Positions 1 to 9,416 of a stretch of 64,000 bases of DNA are shown piece by piece (positions within the stretch are counted from its first letter, which is position 1; each line of letters starts with the position of its first letter). The stretch is from Actinacidiphila guanduensis (lineage in GTDB: Bacteria > Actinomycetota > Actinomycetes > Streptomycetales > Streptomycetaceae), in contig NZ_FNIE01000009.1 in NCBI RefSeq assembly GCF_900103985.1, positions 124,001 through 188,000 of the forward strand, in the 5' to 3' direction. Below the pieces are notes generated by a model. That model was not told where the DNA came from and made no database searches. It saw only the letters and a program-made list of their open reading frames with translations. The translations under genes were made by a program, and so were the position numbers.

Positions 1-319
1 GGTGCTGCTGCTGTTCGGCCTGATGCTCACCAAGGCGCCCATCGGCCGCTCGCCCGACGCCGACTCCGAGAACCGCTGGGTGGCCCTGGGCGTCGCGCTC
101 GCCGCCGCCGGCACGCTGGTGTGGGTGGTCGCCGACGCCTTCCGCAGCACCTGGATCGACGTCCACCCCGCAAACGGCCCCGGTGCCACCGCGGTCACCG
201 GCAGCAGCCTGTTCCGGTTCTGGGTGCTGCCCTTCGAGGCGCTCTCCGTCCTGCTGCTCGCCGCCCTGGTCGGCGCCATCGTCCTCTCCCGGCGCCGGCC
301 GGAAGGCAGGGACCGCTGA
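1..319 (+). CDS. nuoJ: NADH-quinone oxidoreductase subunit J, 3' end (partial)
   Basis: C-terminal 105 residues of the membrane subunit NuoJ of respiratory complex I; the gene enters from the left edge. Hydrophobic segments are visible around [20 protein letters not shown] and near the end ([17 protein letters not shown]), followed by a short basic tail. The stop TGA (317-319) overlaps the ATG of nuoK by one base, the usual translational coupling in the nuoA-N operon. The identification rests on position directly before a clear nuoK and on the membrane profile, since the most diagnostic N-terminal part of NuoJ is outside the window. Confidence 0.9.
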   Translation, partial: VLLLFGLMLTKAPIGRSPDADSENRWVALGVALAAAGTLVWVVADAFRSTWIDVHPANGPGATAVTGSSLFRFWVLPFEALSVLLLAALVGAIVLSRRRPEGRDR

Positions 320-699
320 TGCACCTGATCTACCCCGCCGTCCTGGCCGTCCTGCTCTTCAGCATCGGCCTGTACGGCGTGCTCGCCCGGCGCAACGCGA
401 TCCTGGTGCTGATGTCGGTGGAGCTGATGCTCAACGCCGTCAACATCAACCTCGTCGCCTTCGACCGCTGGCTCGGCGACGGCCTGCACACCGGCCAGGC
501 ACTGACCCTGTTCACCATCACCATCGCCGCCGCGGAGATCGGGCTCGGACTCGCGATCGTGCTGCTCGTGTACCGCAACCGCGGCAGCTCGGACGTCGAC
601 CGCCTCACCGACCTCGCCGACCCCGGCCGCCCGCTGCCCGAGCAGCGCGCACCGGGCGGCACCGCGGCAGGCGACGAGAAGGCCGAGGCCACCGCGTGA
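319..699 (+). CDS. nuoK: NADH-quinone oxidoreductase subunit K
   Basis: Small proton-channel subunit of complex I in the cytoplasmic membrane. The ATG at 319 overlaps the nuoJ stop. Three membrane helices are visible, with the conserved segment [19 protein letters not shown] (about residues 30-48) carrying the channel glutamate and a second acidic residue in [20 protein letters not shown]. The product is 126 aa; the usual family length is about 100, the excess being a hydrophilic C-terminal tail after VYRNRGSS, which is common in streptomycetes. The GTG of nuoL lies inside its last codons (4-base overlap). Confidence 0.97.
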   Translation: MHLIYPAVLAVLLFSIGLYGVLARRNAILVLMSVELMLNAVNINLVAFDRWLGDGLHTGQALTLFTITIAAAEIGLGLAIVLLVYRNRGSSDVDRLTDLADPGRPLPEQRAPGGTAAGDEKAEATA

Positions 700-2687
700 C
701 CCTGACCGCCCTTGCCGCGCTCGTTCCCGCACTGCCCTTCCTGGGCGCGGCCGCCGGACTGCTGCTGGGCCGGCGCGCACCGGGCTTCGTACGGCCGCTG
801 GCCGTCCTGCCCACCGCGACCTCCTTCGTGCTCGCCGCGATCGTGGCCGCCCGCCAGGGCACCGGCCCCGCCACCGACGCCGCCCACCGGCTCACCCCCA
901 CCGGCTCGGTGCCGATCGACATCGCGCTGCACCTGGACGGCTTCGCCGTGCTGATCGCGCTGCTGGTGGGCCTGGTCGCCACCTGCGTGCAGGTCTACTC
1001 GCTGTCCTACCTGCGCGACGACCCGCGCTACCCCTCCTACGCGGCGGTCGTCTCGCTGTTCACCGCAGCGATGCTGCTGGTCGTCTACACCGGCGACCTG
1101 ATGGTGCTGCTGGTCGGCTGGGAGGTCATGGGCATCTGCTCGTACTTCCTGGTCGGGCACTACTGGGAGACCGAAGCCGCGCGGGCCGCCTCGATCAAGG
1201 CGTTCCTGGTCACCAAGCTCGGCGACGTGCCGTTCCTGATCGGCGTGTTCGCCCTCGCCGCCGACGCCGGCACCTTCCGGATCACCGGCATCCTGTCCAC
1301 CGCCTCCGCCGGCGGCCTGCACCACCCCACCGTGATCGCGCTGCTGCTGCTGGCCGGGGTCGCCGGCAAGTCCGCGCAGTTCCCGCTGCACACCTGGCTG
1401 CCGGACGCGATGGCCGGCCCCACCCCGGTCTCCGCGCTGATCCACGCCGCCACCATGGTCGCCGCCGGCATCTATCTGGTGGCGCGGCTGCTGCCGGTGT
1501 TCACCGCCTCGGCCGCCGCACTGGCCGTGCTCGCCGCCATGGCCGCCGTCACGATGATCGGCTCGGGCCTGGCCGCCCTCGCCCAGGACGACATCAAGCG
1601 CGTGCTGGCCTACTCCACCATCGGCCAGCTCGGCTACATGGCCGGCGCGCTGGCCGTCGGCAACCGCGACGCCGCCGTCTTCCACCTCCTGTCCCACGGC
1701 GCCTTCAAGGCGCTGCTCTTCCTCGCCGCGGGCGTCGTCATCCACGCCGCGGGCACCAACTCGCTGACCGCCATGTCCCGCATGGGCAACCTCGCCAAGC
1801 GGGTGCCCGACGCCGCCTGGACGATGGGCCTGGCCCTGGCCGCCCTGGCCGCGGTGCCGCCGCTCTCCGGCTTCTTCTCCAAGGAGTCGGTGCTGCGCGC
1901 GGCCGAGCACGCCGCCCAGGGCGACACCGCGCACGTGCCGGCCGCGGTCGGCTGGACCGTCCTCGTCGCCGGCCTGGCCACCGCCGTCCTCACCGGCGCC
2001 TACGCGTCGCGGCTGTTCCTGCTGACTTTCCTCGGCAGCGGACCCGAGGCGCCCGACCACGGCAAGCAGCCGGTGCCGATGACCGCGGTGCTGTGGGTGC
2101 TGGCCATCCCGACCGTCGCCTTCGGCGGGCTCGCCTACCGGCGGCTGCCCGACTGGTTCGGCGGCGCCCCGCTCGGCCCCACCCTCACCACCGGCGTCCT
2201 CGGCACCGCCCTCGCCCTCGTCGGTGCCCTGGCCGCCTACAGCGCCTGGCGCGCGGTCGGCACAACCCGCGCCGCGGTGCCGCTGGGCGCCGTGGTGGAG
2301 AACGCCGACGCCGACGTGGAGCCCGCCCTGGTGGAAGCCGAGGCCATCGCCACCCACAAGGAGGTCTACGGCGACATCGCCGCCGCCGACGACCCGGGCG
2401 ACCCCGGCCGCCTCCTGCTCGGCCCGCTGCACGGCGCCGCCGCCCACGGCTTCCGCCTCGACGCCGCCTACGGGGCCCTCTTCGTCCGCCCGGTGCTCGC
2501 CGCCACCTCCCTGGTCCGCTTCCTGGACCGGGAGGTCGTCGAGACCTGGGTGAAGGGGGCCGCCGGCGCGCCCAACCTGCTGGGCGCGGCCGTCCGCAAG
2601 GCGCAGACCGGAAACGTCCAGACCTACCTCGGCGCGCTGCTGGCCGGTGCGGTCGTCCTCGCCGTCCTCGTCGCCGTCGGAGGCTGA
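696..2687 (+). CDS. nuoL: NADH-quinone oxidoreductase subunit L
   Basis: Largest antiporter-like proton-pumping subunit of complex I (663 aa). The GTG start at 696 overlaps the nuoK stop. Family landmarks: the channel glutamate in [17 protein letters not shown] (about E143), the broken-helix lysine in [21 protein letters not shown] (about K225) and the second conserved block [18 protein letters not shown]. The C-terminal part (about residues 540-663) corresponds to the extended region carrying the long amphipathic lateral helix seen in NuoL but not in NuoM or NuoN. Six bases separate it from nuoM. Confidence 0.98.
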   Translation: MTLTALAALVPALPFLGAAAGLLLGRRAPGFVRPLAVLPTATSFVLAAIVAARQGTGPATDAAHRLTPTGSVPIDIALHLDGFAVLIALLVGLVATCVQVYSLSYLRDDPRYPSYAAVVSLFTAAMLLVVYTGDLMVLLVGWEVMGICSYFLVGHYWETEAARAASIKAFLVTKLGDVPFLIGVFALAADAGTFRITGILSTASAGGLHHPTVIALLLLAGVAGKSAQFPLHTWLPDAMAGPTPVSALIHAATMVAAGIYLVARLLPVFTASAAALAVLAAMAAVTMIGSGLAALAQDDIKRVLAYSTIGQLGYMAGALAVGNRDAAVFHLLSHGAFKALLFLAAGVVIHAAGTNSLTAMSRMGNLAKRVPDAAWTMGLALAALAAVPPLSGFFSKESVLRAAEHAAQGDTAHVPAAVGWTVLVAGLATAVLTGAYASRLFLLTFLGSGPEAPDHGKQPVPMTAVLWVLAIPTVAFGGLAYRRLPDWFGGAPLGPTLTTGVLGTALALVGALAAYSAWRAVGTTRAAVPLGAVVENADADVEPALVEAEAIATHKEVYGDIAAADDPGDPGRLLLGPLHGAAAHGFRLDAAYGALFVRPVLAATSLVRFLDREVVETWVKGAAGAPNLLGAAVRKAQTGNVQTYLGALLAGAVVLAVLVAVGG

Positions 2688-2693
2688 CACCCC

Positions 2694-4274
2694 GTGAACG
2701 ACACCGCACTGCAGTACCTCCTCGCGGCGGCCCTCGTGCTGCCGCTGCTCGGCGCGCTCGGCGCCCTGCTGCCGCCGCCCCCGGGCCTGCGCGGCCGCAG
2801 CCCCGAGCAGGCCGTGCTGCGGCACGGCGTGACCGTCACCGGCGCCGTCCTCGTCCTGACCGTGGTGCTCGCGGCGGGCTTCGACCGCGGCCACCCGGCC
2901 CGTATGCAGGCCACCACCGACCTGGACTGGATCCCGGCGCTGCGGATCCACCTGCACCTCGGCGTCGACGGCATCTCGCTGCCCCTGCTCGTGCTCACCG
3001 CGCTGCTCACCTTCCTGTGCGCGCTCTACTCCTACTTCCACCCGCCCGTGCCGCAGGACGGCCCGGCGCCGAGCCCCAAGGGCTTCGTCGCGCTGCTCCT
3101 GCTGCTGGAGGCCGGCACGCTCGCCACCTTCGCGGTGCTCGACCTGATGCTGTTCTTCCTGGCCTTCGAGACCGTGCTCATCCCGATGTACTTCCTCATC
3201 GCCCGCTGGGGCGGGGGGAACCGCGAGCGGTCCGCACTGCGCTTCATCGTCTACACCCTCCTCGGCTCCGTGGTCATGCTGCTCGGCCTGCTCCTGATCG
3301 GGATCAAAGCGGGCACATTCGACATGGTGGCACTCGCCACTGACAACGGGTCACACCTCAGTCACACCGTGCAGGTCACCGCGGTCCTCGCGATCGGCCT
3401 GGGCCTCGCCGTGAAGGCCCCGATGTGGCCCCTGCACAGCTGGCTGCCCGACGCGCACACCGCCGCCCCCACCGTCGGCTCGGTGCTGCTCGCCGGCGTC
3501 CTGCTGAAGATGGGCACCTACGGGCTGGTCCGCATCGCGCTGCCGATGGCCCCCGGCGGCATGCACACCTTCGCCCCCTACCTGGCCGCCTTCGCCGTCG
3601 TCGGCATCGTCTACGGCTCGCTCGCCTGCCTCTCGCTGGCCCTGCGCGGCAACGGTGGCGACCTCAAACGGCTCATCGCCTACTCCTCGGTCGGCCACAT
3701 GGGCTTCGTGCTCCTCGGCATCGCCTCCCTGACCCGCACCGGCGTCAACGGCGCCCTGTTCGCCAACATCGCCCACGGCCTCATCACCGGCCTGCTCTTC
3801 TTCCTCGTCGGCGCCCTGAAGGACCGCTACGGCTCCAGCGACCTCGACCACCTCGCCGGCCGCACCGGAGCCGCGCTCTACGGCCGCGCGCCACGGCTGG
3901 GCGGCCTCGTCGCCCTGGGCGCCGTCGCCTCCCTCGGCCTGCCCGGCCTGGCCGGCTTCTGGGGCGAGATGCTCGCCATGTTCGGCGCCTTCGAGCCCGG
4001 CGCGGGCCTGAGCCGCCCCGCCTACGTCACCTTCACCGCCGTCGCCGCCTTCGGCACCCTGCTCACCGCCGCCTATCTGCTCACGGTGGTCCGCAGGGTC
4101 TGCATGGGCGACCGCGACACCGCCACCGCCCAGCCCGCCCTCGCCGACATCCGCGGCTACGAGTTCGCCGCCTGGACGCCGCTGGCCGCCCTCACCGTGC
4201 TCGCCGGGCTCTGGCCCGCCGCCCTCCTCGGCCTCACCGACCCGGCCGTACGCTCCCTGTTCGGAGGCAGCTGA
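2694..4274 (+). CDS. nuoM: NADH-quinone oxidoreductase subunit M
   Basis: Second antiporter-like subunit of complex I (526 aa, normal length). The GTG start at 2694 is six bases after nuoL. Diagnostic residues: glutamate in FLAFETVLIPMYFLI (about E159), lysine in VKAPMWPLHSWLPDAH (about K241) and GGDLKRLIAYSSVGHMGFVLLG. About 14 membrane segments are apparent. The TGA at 4272-4274 overlaps the nuoN ATG, so NuoM and NuoN are probably made in coupled amounts. Confidence 0.98.
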   Translation: MNDTALQYLLAAALVLPLLGALGALLPPPPGLRGRSPEQAVLRHGVTVTGAVLVLTVVLAAGFDRGHPARMQATTDLDWIPALRIHLHLGVDGISLPLLVLTALLTFLCALYSYFHPPVPQDGPAPSPKGFVALLLLLEAGTLATFAVLDLMLFFLAFETVLIPMYFLIARWGGGNRERSALRFIVYTLLGSVVMLLGLLLIGIKAGTFDMVALATDNGSHLSHTVQVTAVLAIGLGLAVKAPMWPLHSWLPDAHTAAPTVGSVLLAGVLLKMGTYGLVRIALPMAPGGMHTFAPYLAAFAVVGIVYGSLACLSLALRGNGGDLKRLIAYSSVGHMGFVLLGIASLTRTGVNGALFANIAHGLITGLLFFLVGALKDRYGSSDLDHLAGRTGAALYGRAPRLGGLVALGAVASLGLPGLAGFWGEMLAMFGAFEPGAGLSRPAYVTFTAVAAFGTLLTAAYLLTVVRRVCMGDRDTATAQPALADIRGYEFAAWTPLAALTVLAGLWPAALLGLTDPAVRSLFGGS

Positions 4275-5959
4275 TGACCGGCCCCGGCGCCGTCGCGCTC
4301 GCAGCGCCCCAGCTCACCCAGTCCGTCGACTGGACCGCGCTCGCGCCCGCGGTGATCCCCGCCGCGCTCGCCGTGGTGGTGCTGGTCGCCGACCTGTTCC
4401 TGCCGCCGCGCCGCAAACAGGTCCTCACCTGGATCACCGTCGCGGGCCTCGCCCTCGCGCTGCTGTCCCTGATCCCGCTGCGGGCCGGCCGGCACGCGAC
4501 CTTCTGCCTCGCCCACGCCGCCGGCTGCTCCTACACCGCCGACCGCTTCACCCTGGTGCTCCAGGTCCTGGTCCTCGGCGGGGCGCTGCTCACCGCGCTG
4601 CTGTCCGCGCACGCCGTGGAGGAGCTGCCGGCCGGCGAGTTCTGGTTCCTGCTGCTCTCCTCGGCCTGCGGCGCCGCCCTGCTGCCCGCCTCCCGAGACC
4701 TGATCACCCTGATCGTCGCCCTGGAGGTCACCACGCTGCCGTCCTTCGCGCTGGTGGGCCTGCGCAGGGGCGACCGGATGTCCAGCGAGGCGGCCCTGAA
4801 GTTCTTCCTCACCTCGGTGACGGCCACCGCCGTCTCGCTGCTCGGCATCAGCTTCGTCTACGCCGCCACCGGGTCACTGCACATGGACACCGTGGCCGCC
4901 CACCTCGGCAGCGAGCCCGGGCAGCTGCACACCCTCGCCAAGGCCGGCGCGGCCCTCACCCTGGTGGGCTTCGCCTTCAAGCTGGCGGTCGCGCCCTTCC
5001 ACTTCTGGGTGCCCGACACCTATGCAGGCGCCCCCCTTCCCGTCGCCGCCTATCTGTCGGTCGTCGGCAAGGCGGCCGGCTTCTCCGGGCTGATCCTGCT
5101 CACCGCCCTGGCCTTCCACCCCTACGCCTCCACCTGGGGCCCGGCGATGGGCGTGCTGGCCGCGCTCACCATGAGCGTCGGCAACGTCGGCGCCCTGCGG
5201 CAGCGCCCGGACGCCGAGCGCGGCGCCGTACGGCTGCTCGCCTGGTCGTCCATCGGGCAGGCCGGATACCTGCTGGTGCCCTTGGCGGCGGAGTCCGCGC
5301 ACCGGGCGCCCGGGCGGCACGTCGGCACCACCGTCGCCTACGCGCTCATGTACGCCGTGGTGAACCTGGGCGCCTTCGCGGTCGCCGCCCTGGTGTCGCG
5401 CACCGCGCCGCAAGGGCGGCTGACCGACTACCGCGGCCTGTACGCCAGGCGGCCGGCCGCCGCCCTCGCCCTCGCCTTCTTCCTGCTCTGCCTGGCCGGG
5501 CTCCCGCCGGGCGTGATCGGGCTGTTCGCCAAGGTGGCCGTCTTCTCCACCGCGGTGGACGCCCAGCACGGCTGGCTGGCGGTGATCATGGCCGTCAACG
5601 TCGTGATCGCGCTCGTGTACTACCTGCGGTGGACGGCGCTGCTGTTCGGGCGGCCGGAGGGGGCGGCCGAGGGTGCTGTCCCTGGTGCTCGGGCGGATGC
5701 CCTCCCCGGTGCTCGCCCTGGTGCTCAGGCCGACGCCTCGGGTGCTCGGTCCGGTGCCCTGGGTGCTCAGGCCGGCACCTCTGGTGCTCAGGTCGGCGCC
5801 TTGGCGGAGCCCGCGTCCCTTGCGGCCGACGGCGCCGCGGTTGCGGTCCGTACTCCCTTCGGGCTAACCGCCGCGATCGCGCTGGCCGCGGTCGGCGGCC
5901 TCGTGCTCTCCGGCGCGCCGCAGATCGTGCTGCGGTACGCGCAAGGGGTGCTGCTGTGA
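4274..5959 (+). CDS. nuoN: NADH-quinone oxidoreductase subunit N
   Basis: Third antiporter-like subunit of complex I and last gene of the nuo operon (561 aa). The ATG overlaps the nuoM stop. Conserved blocks include LEVTTLPSFALVGL (channel glutamate) and FKLAVAPFHFWVPDTYAGAP (lysine). Oddity: between the penultimate helix (VIALVYYLRWTALLFGRP) and the last helix there is a roughly 50-residue Gly/Ala-rich insert, built from variants of a PGAR/SGAQ-like unit and encoded at about 5660-5830. Most NuoN proteins have only a short loop there. The frame is kept and the final helix is intact, so the protein is probably functional. Confidence 0.97.
   Translation: MTGPGAVALAAPQLTQSVDWTALAPAVIPAALAVVVLVADLFLPPRRKQVLTWITVAGLALALLSLIPLRAGRHATFCLAHAAGCSYTADRFTLVLQVLVLGGALLTALLSAHAVEELPAGEFWFLLLSSACGAALLPASRDLITLIVALEVTTLPSFALVGLRRGDRMSSEAALKFFLTSVTATAVSLLGISFVYAATGSLHMDTVAAHLGSEPGQLHTLAKAGAALTLVGFAFKLAVAPFHFWVPDTYAGAPLPVAAYLSVVGKAAGFSGLILLTALAFHPYASTWGPAMGVLAALTMSVGNVGALRQRPDAERGAVRLLAWSSIGQAGYLLVPLAAESAHRAPGRHVGTTVAYALMYAVVNLGAFAVAALVSRTAPQGRLTDYRGLYARRPAAALALAFFLLCLAGLPPGVIGLFAKVAVFSTAVDAQHGWLAVIMAVNVVIALVYYLRWTALLFGRPEGAAEGAVPGARADALPGARPGAQADASGARSGALGAQAGTSGAQVGALAEPASLAADGAAVAVRTPFGLTAAIALAAVGGLVLSGAPQIVLRYAQGVLL
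5660..5830 (+). repeat. Degenerate GGTGCTC tandem repeat inside nuoN
   Basis: A run of imperfect 12-18 bp units containing GGTGCTC or GGTGCCC (for example GGTGCTCGGGCGGATGCC, GGTGCTCGCCCT, GGTGCTCAGGCCGACGCC). It is translated in frame as Ala/Gly-rich repeats in the last periplasm/cytoplasm loop of NuoN. The unit-to-unit drift suggests old slippage expansion followed by point mutation. Confidence 0.8.
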
Positions 5960-6081
5960 CGCGCGGGCCGGTCGCGCAGCGTGCGCACAAGGGAACTAAC
6001 GGCGCCTGAGTCGCGTTGAGCAGGGCAGGAGGTTTTCCTGATGGGGGAGGTCCCCCCGACGCATACCTTGGAGGGCGCACC

Positions 6082-6936
6082 GTGCACCGCCGGCACAACG
6101 GGTTGAAGACCGCCGTACTTCTCGGCGGCCTGTCCGCACTCATCCTGGCCATCGGCAGCTTCTTCGGCCGGACCGGGCTCATCGTGGCGCTCGTCATCGC
6201 CCTGGGCACGAATGCGTACGCCTACTGGAACAGCGACAAGCTCGCCCTGCGCGCGATGCGGGCCCGCCCCGTGAGCGAGTTCGAGGCGCCCGCGATCTAC
6301 CGGATCGTGCGCGAGCTGTCCACGTCGGCCCGGCAGCCGATGCCGCGGCTGTACATATCGCCCACCGAGGCGCCCAACGCCTTTGCCACCGGGCGCAACC
6401 CGCGCAACGCGGCGGTATGCTGCACAGAGGGCATCTTGCGCATTCTGGACGAGCGCGAGCTGCGCGGCGTCCTCGGGCACGAGCTCAGCCACGTCTACAA
6501 CCGGGACATCCTGATCTCCTCGGTGGCGGGCGCGCTCGCCTCCGTCATCGTCTTCCTGGCGAACTTCGCCTGGCTGATCCCCATCGGCCGCTCCGACGAC
6601 GACGAGGGCCCCGGCATCGTGGGCATCCTGTTGCTCTCGCTGCTCGGCCCGCTGGCCGCCTCGGTGATCCAGCTGGCGATCTCCCGCTCGCGCGAGTACG
6701 AGGCCGACGCCTCCGGGGCCCGCCTCACCGGTGACCCGCTGGCGCTCGCCTCCGCCCTCCACAAGCTCGACGCCGGGACGAAGCAGCGCCCGCTCGCCCC
6801 CGAACCGCGGCTGGAGACCACCAGCCACCTGATGATCGCCAGCCCGTTCCGCCCGGGCGACGCGTCCAAGCTCTTCTCGACCCACCCCCCCATGGCCGAG
6901 CGCATCAAGCGCCTGGAAGAGATGGCAGGTCGATAG
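6082..6936 (+). CDS. htpX: Zinc metalloprotease HtpX (M48 family)
   Basis: Membrane-bound M48 peptidase for membrane-protein quality control (284 aa). Two N-terminal hydrophobic segments ([40 protein letters not shown]) precede the catalytic HELSH at about 133-137; the third zinc ligand is the glutamate of REYEADASG (about E207). Two more helices follow the active site. I chose GTG 6082 because the known streptomycete N-terminus is MHRRHNGLK-like and GGAGG (6069-6073) sits at good distance. An in-frame ATG at 6016 would add 22 residues with no conservation. One base separates the stop from the next start. Confidence 0.93.
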   Translation: MHRRHNGLKTAVLLGGLSALILAIGSFFGRTGLIVALVIALGTNAYAYWNSDKLALRAMRARPVSEFEAPAIYRIVRELSTSARQPMPRLYISPTEAPNAFATGRNPRNAAVCCTEGILRILDERELRGVLGHELSHVYNRDILISSVAGALASVIVFLANFAWLIPIGRSDDDEGPGIVGILLLSLLGPLAASVIQLAISRSREYEADASGARLTGDPLALASALHKLDAGTKQRPLAPEPRLETTSHLMIASPFRPGDASKLFSTHPPMAERIKRLEEMAGR

Positions 6937-6937
6937 C

Positions 6938-7330
6938 GTGAAGACGATCCTCAACCTCATCTGGCTGGTGCTGTGCGGTCTGTGGTTGTGCCTGGGCTAC
7001 CTGGTGGCCGGTCTCGTTCTGTGCATCACCATCATCGGCATCCCGTTCGGCGTCGCCGCCTTCCGGATCGGCGTCTACGCGCTGTGGCCCTTCGGCTACC
7101 ACGCGGTCGACCGGCCGGACGCCGGCGCGGGCTCCCTGGTCGGGAACGTGCTGTGGCTGCTGCTGGCCGGCTGGTGGCTTGCCCTGGGCCACATCGTCAC
7201 GGGCGTGCTGCTGTGCCTGACGATCATCGGCATCCCGTTCGGCATCGCGAACTTCAAGCTGATCCCGCTGTCGCTGATGCCGCTGGGCAAGGAGATCGTG
7301 CCGACGGACGAGCCGTTCGGGTACCGCTGA
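6938..7330 (+). CDS. YccF domain-containing inner membrane protein
   Basis: 130-residue membrane protein of the YccF family, function unknown. The two halves are internal duplicates, each with a hydrophobic helix followed by the signature CITIIGIPFGVAAFRI or CLTIIGIPFGIANFKL and an aromatic W/F-rich turn, as typical of YccF. GTG start at 6938, directly after the htpX stop (one-base gap), so it is probably cotranscribed with htpX; a shared envelope-stress role is inference from context only. Confidence 0.9.
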   Translation: MKTILNLIWLVLCGLWLCLGYLVAGLVLCITIIGIPFGVAAFRIGVYALWPFGYHAVDRPDAGAGSLVGNVLWLLLAGWWLALGHIVTGVLLCLTIIGIPFGIANFKLIPLSLMPLGKEIVPTDEPFGYR

Positions 7331-7587
7331 GGCGGGTGCGCGCCGGGGTTGGTCCGCGGGGGGTGGCCCTTGGCTCGTCCGGTGCCGATCGTTGGCTGCT
7401 CTGGGGGACGGCCGTTGGCTGGTCCGGGGCTGACCCCGCGCTGATCCTCTGCCGATCCGGAGCTGGCCCCTTCGCTCTTTCGGGGCTGATCCTGCGCTGA
7501 CTCCCGGCTGATCCGGAAAGGCCGCGTCTGAACGCACCGCGGTCCGGGGCCGTACGCTCCCTGCGGAGCCATCCTCAAGGAGACGTG
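7331..7587. other. Intergenic, degenerate repeats, no gene
   Basis: 257 bases between the YccF gene and bcp. No convincing reading frame. The segment is filled with imperfect copies of a GGGGCTGATCC / CCGATCCGGAGCTG motif (about 7420-7525). The Shine-Dalgarno AAGGAGA for bcp lies at the right end. Confidence 0.5.
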
Positions 7588-8145
7588 ATGAGTCTGACCG
7601 TCGGCGACAAGGCACCGGACTTCACCCTGCCCGACCAGTCGGGAGCGCCTGTGACGCTCAGCGACCGGCTCGGCGAGAAGGTCGTGGTCCTCTACTTCTA
7701 CCCCAAGGACAACACCTCGGGCTGCACGGCCGAGGCGTGCAGCTTCCGGGACAGCTACGAGAGCTTCACCGACGCAGGGGCGGAGGTGATCGGGATCAGC
7801 TCGGACTCGGTGGAGTCGCACGAGAAGTTCGCCGGGCGGCACGAGCTGCCGTTCACGCTGCTCTCCGACCGCGGCCGCGCGGTCCGCAAGCAGTACCGTG
7901 CGACCACTCTGGGCGTCGTCCCGGGCCGGATCACCTTCGTCATCGACCGCGAGGGCGTCATCCGCCACACCTTCTCGTCCCTGATGAACATCGGCCCGCA
8001 CGTGGACGAGGCCCTGGCGGTGGTCAAGCAGCTCCAGAACGAGCCTGGGACCGCGCCTGGGACGGCGCCTGGAACTGCGCCCGAAATTGCTCCCGAAACT
8101 GCGCCTGGGACGGCCTCTGGGACCGCGCCGACCCCGGCCGAGTAG
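7588..8145 (+). CDS. bcp: Thioredoxin-dependent thiol peroxidase (peroxiredoxin Bcp)
   Basis: Cytoplasmic AhpC/TSA-family peroxidase of the BCP/PrxQ type that reduces hydrogen peroxide and organic hydroperoxides. Core residues 1-150 are normal: GDKAPDFTLPDQSG, YFYPKDNTSGCTAEACSF with the peroxidatic Cys at about 46 and the resolving Cys five residues later, then the Arg in FVIDREGVIRH. AAGGAGA is at 7577-7583; the preceding GTG (7585) is also in frame but closer than usual. After residue about 152 the chain continues as a GTAP/ETAP-type repeat tail of about 34 residues not found in the family, encoded by degenerate 12 bp repeats. Confidence 0.95.
   Translation: MSLTVGDKAPDFTLPDQSGAPVTLSDRLGEKVVVLYFYPKDNTSGCTAEACSFRDSYESFTDAGAEVIGISSDSVESHEKFAGRHELPFTLLSDRGRAVRKQYRATTLGVVPGRITFVIDREGVIRHTFSSLMNIGPHVDEALAVVKQLQNEPGTAPGTAPGTAPEIAPETAPGTASGTAPTPAE
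8046..8140 (+). repeat. 12 bp GTAP-coding repeat at the 3' end of bcp
   Basis: About seven imperfect in-frame copies of a 12 bp unit similar to GGGACCGCGCCT. They code for G/E-T-A-P repeats that end two codons before the stop. Confidence 0.8.
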
Positions 8146-8238
8146 TCCCGCGGGCCGCGCGCACGGGAGCGGTGCCGCGGGGCCGCATCCACGACCCCGC
8201 ACCGCCCCCGTACGTGCCCGAGCGCACCGGACGCCGGC

Positions 8239-8727
8239 TCAGCGGTAGTTGACGAACTGGATCGCGAAGTCCAGGTCCTTGCCCTTCAGGAGGGCCTGGA
8301 CGGCCTGCAGGTCGTCGCGGCTCTTGGAGCTGACGCGCAGTTCGTCGCCCTGGACCTGGGCCTTGACGCCCTTGGGGCCCTCGTCACGGATGATCTTCGC
8401 GACCTTCTTGGCGTTCTCCTGCGAGATGCCCTCCTCGATGGAGGCGAAGATCTTGTACTCCTTCCCCGAGAGCTGGGGCTCGCCGGCGTCCAGCGCCTTC
8501 AGCGAGATGCCGCGCTTGACGAGCTTGGTCTCGAAGACGTCGAGGATCGCCTTCACCCGCTCCTCGGAGTTCGCCTCCATGAGGATCTTCTCGCCCGACC
8601 ACGCGATCGAGGCACCGACGTTCTTGAAGTCGTAGCGCTGCGAGATCTCCTTGGCGGCCTGGTTGAGGGCGTTGTCGACCTCCTGCCGCTCGACCTTCGA
8701 GACGATGTCGAAACTGGAGTCGGCCAT
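8239..8727 (-). CDS. YajQ family cyclic-di-GMP/nucleotide-binding protein
   Basis: 162-residue UPF0234/YajQ protein with two ferredoxin-like halves. It begins [23 protein letters not shown] and contains the conserved QRYDFKN, then ends with [12 protein letters not shown], the family's usual terminus. Family members have been reported to bind nucleotides or cyclic di-GMP; the role in actinomycetes is not settled. Start ATG 8725-8727 is preceded on the minus strand by GGAGCC at proper spacing; upstream in-frame codons are non-conserved. Convergent with bcp, 93 bases apart. Confidence 0.95.
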   Translation of the reverse strand: MADSSFDIVSKVERQEVDNALNQAAKEISQRYDFKNVGASIAWSGEKILMEANSEERVKAILDVFETKLVKRGISLKALDAGEPQLSGKEYKIFASIEEGISQENAKKVAKIIRDEGPKGVKAQVQGDELRVSSKSRDDLQAVQALLKGKDLDFAIQFVNYR

Positions 8728-8830
8728 CTTCAGTTGGCTCCTTGACTGTGTACGTGCGCGCCCGGCGTTCTCCACCCCGGCCGCATTCGGTCCCGGCCGA
8801 CCCCACCCGGGCCCGCCACCGCCCCACCCT

Positions 8831-9021
8831 AGGCCCTGTCGTGTGGATCTCCGCGGCGTCCCGGTGTCCGGCCCGCGCATCTGCTGCGTTGTCGTCGGTC
8901 GACGACGCCCCCTGGCCTTCGGCCGGGAGGTGCCCCCTCCGCGTCGCCTCCCTCCTCCGCCTTGCACCTGCACGCACCGGACACCGCTCCTTCACCCACG
9001 GAGATCCACACGACAGGGCCT
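8831..9021. mobile_element. MITE-like palindromic element
   Basis: 191 bp non-coding element bounded by a perfect 23 bp inverted repeat (8831-8853 and 8999-9021; outer end AGGCCCTGTCGTGTGG). A second, inner inverted repeat CGGTGTCCGG / CCGGACACCG lies at 8862-8871 and 8976-8985. There is no open frame of interest. Terminal repeats, small size and intergenic position fit a miniature inverted-repeat transposable element moved by a transposase in trans. A target-site duplication is not obvious by eye. Confidence 0.7.
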
Positions 9022-9328
9022 CGCCCTGCCCACGACCCGTGCGGCCGGGTACCACCGGGTACCACATGGTGTCCGGGGTGCGGCCCCGCGACCGTCCGCG
9101 CGGGGGCGGAGCCCCTGGCACAGGGGTGCGCGGTTCGTGCGCAGCTCGTGCGAAGGGAGCATGCGCGCGGCTCGTGTGACGGTGGGCCGCGTATGGCCCG
9201 GCATGTGCCCCCGACGCGCTTCGAACCCCTGATCAATCCGGTGGCGAACCACCCCCGCGGATCGGGTATCGTTTACCCCGTCGCCACGACCCCGGCCCCA
9301 CCGCGGACCGCCCGTGACGACATCCCAT
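9022..9328. other. Intergenic upstream of tRNA-Tyr
   Basis: No gene seen. It holds a 9 bp direct repeat (CGGGTACCA twice, about 9047-9066) and, close to the tRNA, the small inverted repeat GGGTA/TACCC at 9264-9278, which contains a possible -10 hexamer TATCGT (9267-9272) for the tRNA. Confidence 0.5.
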
Positions 9329-9410
9329 GGCGGTATGCCCGAGTGGCCAATGGGAGCGGACTGTAAATCCGTCGGCTTAGCCTACCGTGGTTCGAATCCA
9401 CGTGCCGCCA
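9329..9410 (+). tRNA. tRNA-Tyr (anticodon GTA)
   Basis: 82-nt class II tRNA: acceptor strands GGCGGTA (9329-9335) and TGCCGCC (9403-9409), anticodon GTA in ACTGTAAATCC, long variable arm, T-loop TTCGAATC, discriminator A; CCA is not encoded. In Streptomyces this gene is the known chromosomal attachment gene of the SLP1 element. No second copy of its 3' end (attR) was seen in the window. Confidence 0.97.
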
Positions 9411-9416
9411 CACCCT

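Noticed and set aside
330-3041. 900-codon open frame antisense to nuoK-nuoM
   Set aside because: Composition is Gly/Gln/Arg/His-rich with no family motif, as expected for a shadow frame in very GC-rich DNA; the plus strand encodes clear Nuo subunits.
6016-6081. ATG 6016 as htpX start
   Set aside because: It adds unconserved residues and has no better ribosome site; GTG 6082 matches the family N-terminus.
7737-8252. Second plus-strand frame over bcp
   Set aside because: Arg-rich shadow translation of the peroxiredoxin gene.
9214-9245. tRNA-like T-arm (CTTCGAACCCCTGATC) upstream of tRNA-Tyr, possible att remnant
   Set aside because: It does not match the tRNA-Tyr 3' end and cannot be folded into a tRNA; too short to support an attachment site.
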